The notes under the pieces: generated by a model
Seen by the model: the letters and a program-made list of their open reading frames with translations, nothing else
What the model was told of the DNA's origin: nothing
Databases searched by the model: none
Made by a program: the position numbers and the translations under genes
NCBI RefSeq assembly: GCF_009363275.1
Contig: NZ_CP045324.1
Span: forward strand, 3,658,001 to 3,722,000
DNA from: Marinobacter sp. THAF197a
GTDB taxonomy: Bacteria; Pseudomonadota; Gammaproteobacteria; Pseudomonadales; Oleiphilaceae
Direction of reading: 5' to 3'
Length of the DNA: 64,000 nt
In this document: in pieces, positions 16,652 to 26,013 of the stretch
Numbering within the stretch: the first letter of the stretch is position 1
Layout of the letters: every line of letters starts with the position of its first letter

Positions 16652-17749
16652 ATGCGTACCGCATCCCGTTTTGTCATCGTCATCATTTTTCTGGGTGTCG
16701 TCCTCGGCGGCATCTTCGGTTACAAGTTCTATGAATTCGGCCAGATGCAGGAGATGTTCTCCCAGCCTCAGCCCCCAGCCATCATTTCCGTGACCGACGC
16801 CACCACGGAAAACTGGCAGCCGAGTATCAAGGCCGTGGGCAGTGTAAACGCCATTAACGGTATCGAGGTGGCCAACGAGGTGCCGGGGGTCATTGAGTCC
16901 ATCAACTTTGAATCCGGCGATACCGTGCAGAAAGGTGACGTACTGATTCGCCTGGATGCCGCCATCGACGAAGCGGCGCTGCGTACCCGCCGGGCAGAGG
17001 CCCAACTGGCGGAGCAGGAATTCAAGCGGGTGTCTGACCTGTTGCCCAAACGCGCGGTATCACAATCACAGTACGATGAGGCCAAGGCCAACTACGATGC
17101 CGCACGAGCCCGGGTAAACGAAGCCGAGGCTCAACTGAGCAAAAAAGTGATCCGGGCACCGTTTGACGGCACCCTGGGCATCCGGATGGTCGACCAGGGG
17201 CAGTACCTCCCGACGGGTACACCTATTGTCGAGATCAATATGCTGAACCCTATCTACGTGGATTACACGCTGTCCGAGAAGTACCTGCCGGAGGTTGACC
17301 GTGGTTACCCGGTAACGGTCACGGTGGCCGCGGTGCCGGATGAGGCATTCAGTGGTGAAGTCAGTGCCATCAACACATCGGTCAACCCGGAGACTCGTAC
17401 GGTTCGTATCCGCGCCACCCTCAACAACGAAGATGGCAAATTGCGCCCGGGAATGTTCGCAACGATTCAAACAGGCCAGCCCAGGGACAACGAAGTGGTC
17501 ACGGTCCCCAGAACCGCCATCTCCTATAACACTTACGGCAACTTCGTGTTCGCCGTGAAGGAGAATAATGACGGCGAACTGGTCGTTGAGCGCCGCACCG
17601 TCACCACGGGCGAGGTCCGGAACGAACGGGCTGCGGTTCTCTCAGGCCTTGAATCCGGCGAGACCGTGGTCTCGAAAGGTTTGCTGCGGCTGCGGGCAGG
17701 CCAGCGGGTGGAAATCCAGGACGAGTCCGGGCAGGAGGCGTCTGAGTAA
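16652..17749 (+). CDS. RND efflux periplasmic adaptor (membrane fusion protein)
   Basis: A 365-residue adaptor anchored by one N-terminal membrane helix (about 9-27) with no lipobox. It shows the lipoyl-like half (VANEVPGVIESINFESGDTVQKGDVLIRLD), a coiled-coil hairpin (about 105-155, TRRAEAQLAEQEFKRV onward), KVIRAPFDGTLGIRMVDQGQYL, and a beta-barrel domain. It links the inner-membrane pump encoded next door to an outer-membrane channel that is not encoded here, so a TolC-like protein from elsewhere is needed. The stop overlaps the start of the pump gene by one base. Confidence 0.93.
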   Translation: MRTASRFVIVIIFLGVVLGGIFGYKFYEFGQMQEMFSQPQPPAIISVTDATTENWQPSIKAVGSVNAINGIEVANEVPGVIESINFESGDTVQKGDVLIRLDAAIDEAALRTRRAEAQLAEQEFKRVSDLLPKRAVSQSQYDEAKANYDAARARVNEAEAQLSKKVIRAPFDGTLGIRMVDQGQYLPTGTPIVEINMLNPIYVDYTLSEKYLPEVDRGYPVTVTVAAVPDEAFSGEVSAINTSVNPETRTVRIRATLNNEDGKLRPGMFATIQTGQPRDNEVVTVPRTAISYNTYGNFVFAVKENNDGELVVERRTVTTGEVRNERAAVLSGLESGETVVSKGLLRLRAGQRVEIQDESGQEASE

Positions 17750-20700
17750 TGAAATTCACCGACATTTTTGTCCACCGGCCGGTGCTGGCCACCGTGGTCA
17801 GCCTGCTGATTCTGCTGATCGGTGCCCGGGCAGCCATGGAAATGGAAGTCCGCCAATACCCGAAACTGGAAAGCACCACGGTAACGGTCACCACCGCTTA
17901 CCCCGGGGCCAGTTCTGACCTGATCAAGGGCTTTATCACCACGCCCCTGCAGCAGGCCATTGCCGAGGCCAGCGGCATCGACTATCTGACCTCTACCAGC
18001 TCCCAGGGCGTGTCAACGATTCAGGCCAAGATGGTTCTGAATTACGATGCCAACGACGCCCTCGCTGAAATTCAGGCCAAGGTTGCCAGCCAGCGCAACG
18101 TGCTGCCCGGCGATGCAGAAGACCCGGTGATCACCTCCACCACCGGTGACGACACGGCCCTGATGTATATTGCTTTCTACAGTACCGAGCTGGAAGTCCC
18201 CCAGATTACCGATTACCTGACCCGCGTGGTTCAGCCCAAGCTGCAGGCGCTGTCTGGCGTTGGCAAGGCCCAGCTGTTGGGGCGTGCTTTCGCTCTGCGG
18301 GTGTGGCTGGACCCGGAGCGGCTAGCCGCGGTGGATCTTACCCCGGTCGAAGTGGCAGACAAACTGCGAGCCAACAACTATCAGGCCGCTGTCGGCACCA
18401 CCCGGGGCCAGTACACTGAGATTGCCCTGACCAGTGATACCGACATTGCCGATCCAGAAGCCTTCCGTAACCTGGTGGTCAAGCAGCAAAACGGTACCCT
18501 GATTCGGTTGCGGGACATTGCCGAGGTGGAGCTTGGCTCTCAAACCTACAATCAGCTGGCGCTTTATAAGGGCGAGCCCGCTACCTATGTCGCCATCGAA
18601 CTGGCGCCGGGGGCCAACCCGCTGACCGTCGCCGGCCTGGTGAAAGACGAGTTACCGGACATCGAAAGCCAGCTACCCAGCGGCCTGAATGTGCGCCTGG
18701 CCTACGATGCCTCCGACTTCATTGAAGATTCCATCAACGAAGTCATCCGTACCCTGATGGAAGCCATGCTGATTGTTCTGGTGGTGGTATTCCTCTGCCT
18801 CGGCTCGATTCGCGCTGCTATCGTGCCATCTGTGGCGGTGCCTCTGTCGCTGATTGGCGGCGCGTTTATCATGCTGATCTTCGGTTTCTCACTGAACTTG
18901 CTGACCCTGCTATCCCTGGTTCTGGCGATCGGGCTGGTGGTGGACGATGCCATTATCATGGTGGAGAACGTGCACCGGCACATTGAGCAGGGCGAATCAC
19001 GGTTTGACGCTGCGCTCAATGGCGCCCGTGAAATGGCCACACCGATCATCGCCATGACCACTACGCTGGTGGCGGTGTATGCGCCAATCGGGTTTATGGG
19101 CGGCCTGGTGGGCTCGCTGTTTACTGAATTTGCCTTCACCCTGGCGGGTACGGTTGTGATCTCCGGCATTGTTGCCCTGACACTCTCACCCATGCTCTCC
19201 GGCAAGGTGCTGAAACCCCATGGCAATCCCGGGCGCTTCGAGGTGCTGGTTGAAAAAACCTTTAATGGCCTCGCCAATGCCTACAAAGCTGCGCTTACCT
19301 CGTTGATGCAGACCAAGTCGGTGGTGGTGTTCTTCGCCGTCGTGGTATTGGGTTCTATCTATTTTATGGTGATGATGAGCCAGAATGAGCTGGCACCCAC
19401 CGAGGACCAGGGCATCCTGTTTTACCAGGGGCTGGGGCCGCAAACCTCGACGCTGGAGTATCTGTTTGATCATGGCCAGGAGGTTCAGGAGCGGATGTCC
19501 GGCGTGCCCGGCTACAACGAGGATTTCATGATTCTTGGTATCACCAGCCCGAACGCCGTGTTTGGTGGTTTCAAGCTGGCACCGTGGAGTGAGCGGGAGA
19601 TCAGCCAGTTCGAGGTACAGCCCATGCTGGATTCCGAACTCAAAAAAGTGACCGGATTGCAGACGGCGGTGTTCCCGTTACCGGCCCTGCCTGGTTCGGG
19701 TGGCGGCCTGCCGTTCCAGTTCGTGGTGACCACCGGTGGCACCTACGAACAGTTGAATGAAGTCGCCGACGAACTTCTTGGCAAAGCCATGCAGAGCGGC
19801 AACTTCATGTTCCTGCAGAAATCCATCAACTTCGACAAGCCCGTTACCCGCATCAACGTAGACCGGGACCGGGTGGCGGACCTGGGCCTGTCCATGCGTG
19901 ATGTCGGTCAGTCGCTCGCCAGTATGCTCAGCGGCGGATACATCAACCGCTTCAATATGGAAGGCCGCTCCTATCAGGTGATTCCGCAGGTGGGTAATGA
20001 CTTCCGCGCCAGCCGTGAAGCACTGGACGACTATTACATTCGCGCCGGCAATGGCCAACTGGTGCCTCTATCCAGTGTGGTCAGCTTCAGTGAAGAGGTG
20101 GAACCTTCCAACCGGACCCAGTTCAACCAGTTGAACTCGCTGACTCTTGAGGGCGTGATCATGCCCGGCGTGGCAGCTGGCTCCGCCATGGACTTTATGG
20201 AGCAGGCCGCAGCCGAGGTATTCCCGCAAGGCTTCAGCTTTGACTATACCGGGGAGTCGAGGCAGCTGGCCACCCAGGGCAGCGCTCTGATGGTGACCTT
20301 CTTCCTGTCGTTGCTGGTTATCTACCTGGTACTGGCGGCACAGTTCGAAAGCTGGCGCGATCCGTTCATCATCCTGGTGTCGGTGCCCATGTCTGTTGCC
20401 GGCGCCATGGCGTTTATCGTGCTCGGCTTTGCCTCCATGAACATCTACACCCAGGTGGGGTTGATTACCCTGATTGGTGTGGTGTCGAAAAACGGCATCC
20501 TGATCGTGGAGTTCGCCAACCTGCTGCAGAAAGAGAAAGGCCTGAACAAGGTGGATGCGGTGATTGAAGCTGCGGCCATTCGCCTGCGCCCGATCATCAT
20601 GACCTCCCTGGCACTGATCTTTGCCATGGTGCCGCTGCTGATTGCGGTGGGCCCGGGGGCCGAGAGCCGGTTTGCGATTGGCCTGACCATCAGTGCCGGA

Positions 20701-20844
20701 CTGGGTATCGGCACGTTGTTTACCGTATTCGTACTGCCGGCCTTCTACATTCTGCTGGCACGAGATCATCATGGCTCTGCGGCCGATGAGTATACGGAAG
20801 CTGCCAACAACGACGGGGCACCGGCCACATCCAGCAGCCATTAA
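17749..20844 (+). CDS. RND multidrug efflux permease (HAE1-type)
   Basis: A 1031-residue inner-membrane proton antiporter, normal for AcrB/MexB-like pumps. Visible are the first helix after FVHRPVLATVVSLLILL, the pore-domain start YPKLESTTVTVTTAYPGAS, the twin Asp of helix 4 in LAIGLVVDDAIIMVENV that carry protons, and a second repeat of helices from about 860 (MVTFFLSLLVIYLVLAAQFESW, GLITLIGVVSKNGILIVEF). It works with the upstream adaptor; the likely role is export of drugs or other amphiphiles. The AraC-type gene that follows is convergent, and whether it controls the pump is unknown. Confidence 0.95.
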   Translation: MKFTDIFVHRPVLATVVSLLILLIGARAAMEMEVRQYPKLESTTVTVTTAYPGASSDLIKGFITTPLQQAIAEASGIDYLTSTSSQGVSTIQAKMVLNYDANDALAEIQAKVASQRNVLPGDAEDPVITSTTGDDTALMYIAFYSTELEVPQITDYLTRVVQPKLQALSGVGKAQLLGRAFALRVWLDPERLAAVDLTPVEVADKLRANNYQAAVGTTRGQYTEIALTSDTDIADPEAFRNLVVKQQNGTLIRLRDIAEVELGSQTYNQLALYKGEPATYVAIELAPGANPLTVAGLVKDELPDIESQLPSGLNVRLAYDASDFIEDSINEVIRTLMEAMLIVLVVVFLCLGSIRAAIVPSVAVPLSLIGGAFIMLIFGFSLNLLTLLSLVLAIGLVVDDAIIMVENVHRHIEQGESRFDAALNGAREMATPIIAMTTTLVAVYAPIGFMGGLVGSLFTEFAFTLAGTVVISGIVALTLSPMLSGKVLKPHGNPGRFEVLVEKTFNGLANAYKAALTSLMQTKSVVVFFAVVVLGSIYFMVMMSQNELAPTEDQGILFYQGLGPQTSTLEYLFDHGQEVQERMSGVPGYNEDFMILGITSPNAVFGGFKLAPWSEREISQFEVQPMLDSELKKVTGLQTAVFPLPALPGSGGGLPFQFVVTTGGTYEQLNEVADELLGKAMQSGNFMFLQKSINFDKPVTRINVDRDRVADLGLSMRDVGQSLASMLSGGYINRFNMEGRSYQVIPQVGNDFRASREALDDYYIRAGNGQLVPLSSVVSFSEEVEPSNRTQFNQLNSLTLEGVIMPGVAAGSAMDFMEQAAAEVFPQGFSFDYTGESRQLATQGSALMVTFFLSLLVIYLVLAAQFESWRDPFIILVSVPMSVAGAMAFIVLGFASMNIYTQVGLITLIGVVSKNGILIVEFANLLQKEKGLNKVDAVIEAAAIRLRPIIMTSLALIFAMVPLLIAVGPGAESRFAIGLTISAGLGIGTLFTVFVLPAFYILLARDHHGSAADEYTEAANNDGAPATSSSH

Positions 20845-20862
20845 ATGCTGACTGGTGTTACT

Positions 20863-20898
20863 ACAGAGCCCGCTCCGGCCATCCGCAGCGGGCTCTGT
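20863..20898. terminator. Hairpin between the RND pump and the AraC-type regulator
   Basis: ACAGAGCCCGCT (20863-20874) and AGCGGGCTCTGT (20887-20898) form a perfect 12-bp stem with a 12-base loop between two convergent genes. There is no T tract on either side, so termination in both directions is inferred from position only. Confidence 0.55.
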
Positions 20899-20902
20899 GG
20901 TG

Positions 20903-21862
20903 TCAGGTCATGGCAAAGTCGGCGGGCTCCATCACTGGCTCAACCTGCAGCCGACGTCGCCACTGCACAGTTTCACTGGGCAGCTCGCCGAAGTGTTCCC
21001 GATACAGCGCGGCGAAGCGGCCCAGATGGGTAAAGCCCTCGTCAGCGGCATACCAGGAAATATGTGGCACGTCGCACTGGCAATCCACCAGGCGTTTGCG
21101 CACGCGTATCAGACGGCAGCGCTGATAGAAGCGGTAAGGGGTCATGCCGGTTTCCCGCTTCATCAGGTAATACAGGTTACGTTCGCTGGCCCCGGAATGG
21201 TTAGCCAGTTCCTGCAGATCAAAATCCCAGTCCTGTTCGCTACGAATTTTCTCAATCACCCTCGCCAGCCTCCGGTCCAGTACTGGCAGTTCTTCGGGCA
21301 GTTCAACCCTGCCCGTCGCCAGTTGCTGTTCCAGGCGTTCAAACAGAGCAAGTGTCTCCCGACTGGCATCCTGATGATCCTGAAAATAATCCGCCTTCAT
21401 TAGAAAACGATGGATATGACCAGCCAACGCCACGTCCAGGCCTGGCCGGGGCCACACTGGTACCAGCTCACTCACCGGATACACCAGTACCAGCCGACTG
21501 TTCTTGCTGATTCTCAAGCTGAATGTTTGGCCAGCGGGAATCATGATCAACGGAAAGGCAGACACACCAGGGCCACCTTCTGACGATACCTGAGCCGATC
21601 CGTGAATGGTGGCTACCAGAAGCCTCTGAGGCATGCAGCAGTCGGCAAGCAGCATATCCTGAGCGACATCAAGCACACAGACCAAGCCAGCCTCTACATC
21701 AAGGGCTGACAACGAACCCACCAATCCCTGGGGACGAGTCAGGCCACAGGTTATTCCCCCGCACCCGAGCAGCTCTGTCATGGCGGCCAGCCACTCTCCA
21801 CAACCTGCACCACTCAATCGCAGGTAGGCTTCCAATTCCGGTTTGGCATTCAGAGTTCGCAT
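20903..21862 (-). CDS. AraC-family transcriptional regulator
   Basis: A 319-residue regulator. The C-terminal third holds the two helix-turn-helix motifs of the family: LQELANHSGASERNLYYLMK and, after RLIRVRKRLVDC, the segment ADEGFTHLGRFAALYREHFGELPSE. The N-terminal 200 residues are the sensing domain, of an unrecognised type. The ATG at 21862 is preferred to a TTG nine bases upstream; neither has a strong ribosome site. Its target is not shown; it is convergent to the RND pump and followed upstream by the GGDEF-EAL gene on the same strand. Confidence 0.88.
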   Translation of the reverse strand: MRTLNAKPELEAYLRLSGAGCGEWLAAMTELLGCGGITCGLTRPQGLVGSLSALDVEAGLVCVLDVAQDMLLADCCMPQRLLVATIHGSAQVSSEGGPGVSAFPLIMIPAGQTFSLRISKNSRLVLVYPVSELVPVWPRPGLDVALAGHIHRFLMKADYFQDHQDASRETLALFERLEQQLATGRVELPEELPVLDRRLARVIEKIRSEQDWDFDLQELANHSGASERNLYYLMKRETGMTPYRFYQRCRLIRVRKRLVDCQCDVPHISWYAADEGFTHLGRFAALYREHFGELPSETVQWRRRLQVEPVMEPADFAMT

Positions 21863-21998
21863 ATAGCTCAAAAAGGCAATTAGTGAGCCTGCCGTTTTAA
21901 AGTAGCTGCGGACAAAGCCCTAGCCAAATCTTGCAAAATGCGCAAAAGCTGAACAAAAGTTATGTTTTTATTGATAGTTGTCAAAATTGCAGAGACAG

Positions 21999-23657
21999 TC
22001 AGGCCAATGACAGGTCGGCCAGTGGCGTCGGCCTTGCCAACAGAAAGCCTTGACCACGATGGCAGTTTAGTTCCCGCAGCCTGCGGCGCTGCTCTTCGGT
22101 TTCAATACCTTCGGCAACGACCTCCAGATCCAGCGCCTCGGCTATGGCCAGAATGGCTGACACGATGCGCGAGTCGCGACCATCCGGCCCGAGACGATGG
22201 ACAAATTGACGGTCGATCTTCAGAACCTTGACCGGCAAGGCATGCAAGTAGGCCAATGATGAATAGCCGGTACCAAAGTCATCGATGGCAACCATGATGC
22301 CCCGGTCCACAAACGACTGGAGCTTGGCGAGGCAGCGGCGCGACAGATTCATCAGGTTGGTTTCGGTAATCTCGATTTCCGGGCACCACCCCCGGGCCTC
22401 CAGGCTCGAGAACAGCGGCTCCAGCATCGGCTCCAGCCGCCCGTCCGAAATCTGCCGGGCGGAAATATTAATCGCTAGCCGACACCCACTGCCCCAACCG
22501 ACTTCACATCGCTGAAGGTCCGCCATGATGTGCCGTACGAGTTGCTCAGTAAGCTCATGTATGTGGCCACGCTGCTCTGCCACCGGGACAAAATCCGCCG
22601 GCGATACTGCCCCGAGTTCAGGGTGGTGCCAACGCAACAGGGCCTCCAGCCCTACCATGGAGCCATTTGCCAGGTCGTACTGGGGCTGGTACACCACGGA
22701 AAACTCCTCCGGAGCCACCTTGAGCGAAGCAATCAATGCTTCAGACAAGCGCTGATGGAACTGCCCCTCCTCACCGTCCACGGCGCTGTAGATTCGATAA
22801 CAGGCGCGGCCTGAGAGCTTGGCCGCGTGCATTGCACGATCAGCATTTTGCAGCAGGGCCGAAGCCGTTTCCCCATGCTTTGGAAACACCGCAGCCCCCA
22901 CAGAGGCCGACAGGAAATGCTCCCGGTGCTCCACCAGCATTGGCGCCTGGAATATCCCGCTCATGCGCTGGCAAACCACGGGTAACTCAGACTCATCCTC
23001 CAGCTCGACAATGGCTGCAAATTCGTCCCCGGATAGCCGAGCAACGACATCCCCATCTCGAAGCACACTCTTCACACAGGCCGCCGCCTGCTGAAGCACT
23101 CGATCGCCACAGTCATGGCCATGGAGATCATTGACTGCTTTGAAGAAATCCAGATCGATGTAGACTACGGCGAAACAGCCTTTGCCTGCCTTGTATTGCC
23201 CGACCCTTGCTTTCAGAAACTCCTGGAACAGCGAGCGATTTGGCAGCTCGGTGAGTGGATCATAGTAAGCCAGAGACGCCAGACGTTCGTTACTGGCAGT
23301 CAGCTCACCAACATCCATGAAAACGCCGGCAAACAGCCTCTGTCCCTGGTAGTCTACCGGGTAGATATTGAGCCACTGCGGATAGTTCTCGCCATTTTTG
23401 CGCCGGTTCCAGATCAGTCCCTCCCAGCATCCGGTCTGATTCAGGCTGCGCCACATGGTCTGATAGAACTCGTGCGAATGCAGCCCGGAGCTCAGCACCG
23501 ATGGCTTCTGCCCCACGACTTCTTCTGGCAGATAGCCGGTCACCGCCTGGAACATGAGGTTGACGTAGGCAATCCGGGCATCTGGCGTAGCCAGCATGAT
23601 AGCTCTGGGGTGGTTGTCCACCAACGCCTTGAAATCCTGTTCTCTCAACGCCTGCAT
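21999..23657 (-). CDS. PAS-GGDEF-EAL cyclic-di-GMP signalling protein
   Basis: A 552-residue cytoplasmic protein. A PAS domain (about 8-115) with the GYLPEEVVGQKPSVLSSG segment is followed by a GGDEF domain (about 125-285) and an EAL domain (about 300-545). The diguanylate cyclase signature reads SGDEF rather than GGDEF. The EAL domain keeps its metal and catalytic residues: EALLRW, NISARQ, EITETN, IDDFGTGYSSL, LKIDR, VVAEGIE and QGFLL. It therefore probably acts mainly as a c-di-GMP phosphodiesterase. The start at 23657 follows AAGGAAAC. The divergent neighbour is a PAS chemoreceptor, so both may sense redox state. Confidence 0.9.
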   Translation of the reverse strand: MQALREQDFKALVDNHPRAIMLATPDARIAYVNLMFQAVTGYLPEEVVGQKPSVLSSGLHSHEFYQTMWRSLNQTGCWEGLIWNRRKNGENYPQWLNIYPVDYQGQRLFAGVFMDVGELTASNERLASLAYYDPLTELPNRSLFQEFLKARVGQYKAGKGCFAVVYIDLDFFKAVNDLHGHDCGDRVLQQAAACVKSVLRDGDVVARLSGDEFAAIVELEDESELPVVCQRMSGIFQAPMLVEHREHFLSASVGAAVFPKHGETASALLQNADRAMHAAKLSGRACYRIYSAVDGEEGQFHQRLSEALIASLKVAPEEFSVVYQPQYDLANGSMVGLEALLRWHHPELGAVSPADFVPVAEQRGHIHELTEQLVRHIMADLQRCEVGWGSGCRLAINISARQISDGRLEPMLEPLFSSLEARGWCPEIEITETNLMNLSRRCLAKLQSFVDRGIMVAIDDFGTGYSSLAYLHALPVKVLKIDRQFVHRLGPDGRDSRIVSAILAIAEALDLEVVAEGIETEEQRRRLRELNCHRGQGFLLARPTPLADLSLA

Positions 23658-23886
23658 CGTCTTGTTTCCTTCCACGCCGAGCCTGCGGTAACGACAGGCT
23701 TTCAACCCAGCATAGATTTAAACTGTCGCAAACCTATCCACATCCTGCAAAAAAGCCCTACCTTTGACCAAAGGAGGAGAAAAATGTGACTCGCATTTGG
23801 CGATTTGCAATATTTGGATACCCCGCACACGGCGACAGGTCGATAGTGTTCCAGCGAGTTCAATAAAAAGATCCCAGGAGCGATCC

Positions 23887-25518
23887 ATGCGCAGGAATGA
23901 ACCGGTCACCGGCAAAGAGCGCGACTTTCCCGCTCAATACCACTTGATCACCACCACGGATCTGAAAGGCAAGATCACTGCCGCCAACGATGAATTTGCA
24001 GAAGTAGCAGGGTTCTCTGTTGATGAACTGATCGGCCAGCCCCACAACATGATTCGCCACCCGGATATGCCCCCGGAAGCCTTTGCGAACCTGTGGCACA
24101 CCATCCGCGGTGGTGAGTCCTGGCGCGGAATCGTCAAGAACCGCTGCAAGAACGGCGATCACTACTGGGTGGATGCTTACGTCACTCCGATCATGAAAAA
24201 TGGTGAACTGGTTGAGTTCCAGTCCGTGCGCTCACGGCCTACCCGGGCCCAGATTCATCGCGCCGAGAAGGCCTACGCCGCCTGGCATGAAGGCAAATTA
24301 CCGCGCCGTTTCCAGGCCGTCAGTCCTCCGCTGATTTCCAAGCTCGCTTGCCTTTATGCCTCTTTGGCCGGCGGCCTTTTGCTGTTCGGGCTGGCCGAGC
24401 TGACGCTTGCCCATATGCTGACACTGCAGGCATTAGTGTTGGGCGTTTTCGGCGTGCTGTTCTGGCTGACCCTTCCAATGATGCAAACCGCCCGCGATAC
24501 CTGCTGCGAAGCTCACCCGGTTATGCCCTGGATCTATACCGGCCGCCGGGATGAAGGCGCCTGGATAGAATTCGACCGGCAAAAGCGGGATAGCACCCTG
24601 CGGGCGGTCTCTGCCCGAATGCACGCCAACATCGGTAAGCTGCATGGGCGCAAGCAGCGCACCATGGAGTGGGTTTCCAGCTCGGTCAGCAGCATCCGCA
24701 GCCAGCAAACGGATATCGAGAACATTACCCGAGCTTTCGAAGAGCTGGCCCAGAGCGTTCAAAGGGTTAACGAAATGACCTGCCGCACTCAACAAGCCAG
24801 CGCAGATGCCCGGAAATCAGCGCACCAGTGCCAGAGCCGCATGGAAGGCGTGAACGAGTCGATATCCAGGCTTCACAACCGCCTGTCCGACGCCAATCAG
24901 GAAATGGATAAATTGGCCGGGCAAAGCGACACCATCAGTGTGGTACTGGAAGTGATCTCCGATATTGCGGAACAAACCAACTTACTGGCTCTGAACGCCG
25001 CTATCGAGGCAGCGCGAGCCGGTGAATCCGGACGAGGCTTTGCCGTGGTCGCCGAAGAAATACGCGGGCTGGCCCAACGCACCCACGAATCCACCCGCCG
25101 TATCGACACCATGATAGAAAACCTGCAGGCGGAAACCCGGACGGTCGTCGGGGTAATCATGGAAGGTGGCGAGGCTTGTGAGCAAACCGCCACGATGGCC
25201 CGCGAGGCAAGCGAGGCACTGGGAACCACCCTAAAAGACATAGACATTATCGATGACTGTGCCCGGGAAGTGGCCGGAGCCTCCGAGCAGCAGTCGGCCC
25301 TGGCACTGCAGGTAGAGCAGCAAGCTGAAAACCTGCTGCATTTGGGCAATCAGTCTGTCAAAAGCAGCGAAAGCGCCCACCAGGAATCGGAACAACTGGG
25401 CAACAACGTGGACCAGGCACAGCTGCTGACCAGTCATTTTCTAAAGATGCTTTGTGATCGCTTGCTGCCCGCTCAGACCAGGCAGGTCAAACAGCAATTT
25501 CCCGAGGCGGCGCAATAG
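23887..25518 (+). CDS. Aer-like PAS-containing methyl-accepting chemotaxis protein
   Basis: A 543-residue energy or redox taxis receptor. The N-terminal PAS domain (about 12-115) has the NDEFAEVAGFSVDELIGQPHNMIRHPDMP segment characteristic of Aer proteins, which bind FAD. Two adjacent membrane helices (about 150-195) anchor it without a periplasmic domain, also as in Aer. The signalling domain ends in the conserved hairpin tip EQTNLLALNAAIEAARAGE followed by GRGFAVVAEEIR. The start follows AGGAG at six bases. No methylation-enzyme or CheA genes are in the window. Confidence 0.92.
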   Translation: MRRNEPVTGKERDFPAQYHLITTTDLKGKITAANDEFAEVAGFSVDELIGQPHNMIRHPDMPPEAFANLWHTIRGGESWRGIVKNRCKNGDHYWVDAYVTPIMKNGELVEFQSVRSRPTRAQIHRAEKAYAAWHEGKLPRRFQAVSPPLISKLACLYASLAGGLLLFGLAELTLAHMLTLQALVLGVFGVLFWLTLPMMQTARDTCCEAHPVMPWIYTGRRDEGAWIEFDRQKRDSTLRAVSARMHANIGKLHGRKQRTMEWVSSSVSSIRSQQTDIENITRAFEELAQSVQRVNEMTCRTQQASADARKSAHQCQSRMEGVNESISRLHNRLSDANQEMDKLAGQSDTISVVLEVISDIAEQTNLLALNAAIEAARAGESGRGFAVVAEEIRGLAQRTHESTRRIDTMIENLQAETRTVVGVIMEGGEACEQTATMAREASEALGTTLKDIDIIDDCAREVAGASEQQSALALQVEQQAENLLHLGNQSVKSSESAHQESEQLGNNVDQAQLLTSHFLKMLCDRLLPAQTRQVKQQFPEAAQ

Positions 25519-25585
25519 GGTAGTCTGGCGATCTGTCGGCTGGTGAAACCAGCCCAACCCACAAAAGCTCAGGATCGCCAGCACC

Positions 25586-25897
25586 TTGACCCTCGGAAAT
25601 CTTTTCTGGCTGTTTGTCGCCGGTTTTGCCATCTGGTATTGGTGGAAAGCCAAGGACATCAAAGACTTCGTGCTACAGGCCGCACACCGTTACTGTAAAA
25701 CCATGGACGTGCTGTTACTGGATGATGCCGTTTACCTTCGCGGGCTCTGGTTCAAACGCGACCGCAACGGAAAACTCCGGGTATGGCGCCGCTTCCTGTT
25801 TGATTTCACCACCACTGGCGAAGAACGCTATACCGGGCGCATCATCATGCTCGGCCGACAGATTGAGCACATGGAACTGGAACCCCACCGGTTCTGA
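25586..25897 (+). CDS. DUF3301 small protein
   Basis: A 103-residue protein with one N-terminal membrane helix (about 4-20, GNLFWLFVAGFAIWYWW) and a basic, aromatic-rich cytoplasmic tail including RYCKTMDVLLLDDAVYLRG, RRFLFDFTTTGEERY and ending in EHMELEPHRF, the pattern of family DUF3301. The start is taken as a TTG with AGGATCG upstream, so it is tentative. Function unknown; the family is common in gammaproteobacteria. Confidence 0.75.
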   Translation: MTLGNLFWLFVAGFAIWYWWKAKDIKDFVLQAAHRYCKTMDVLLLDDAVYLRGLWFKRDRNGKLRVWRRFLFDFTTTGEERYTGRIIMLGRQIEHMELEPHRF

Positions 25898-26013
25898 TCC
25901 CCGCACACGTACACCCTTTCACCTCACCCAAATGGGCGATTACGCCAGACCCGACCGCCGGGCAATACTCCTCGTTGCATTACGACAACCAACAAAAACA
26001 ACAGGAGTCTTTT

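Noticed and set aside
20903..21862. AraC-type gene as regulator of the RND pump
   Set aside because: It is convergent with the pump and no shared promoter exists, so the link is only by position.
23764..23886. Longer N-terminus of the chemoreceptor
   Set aside because: It starts at a TTG with no proper site; AGGAG before 23887 and alignment with Aer-type PAS starts favour the shorter protein.
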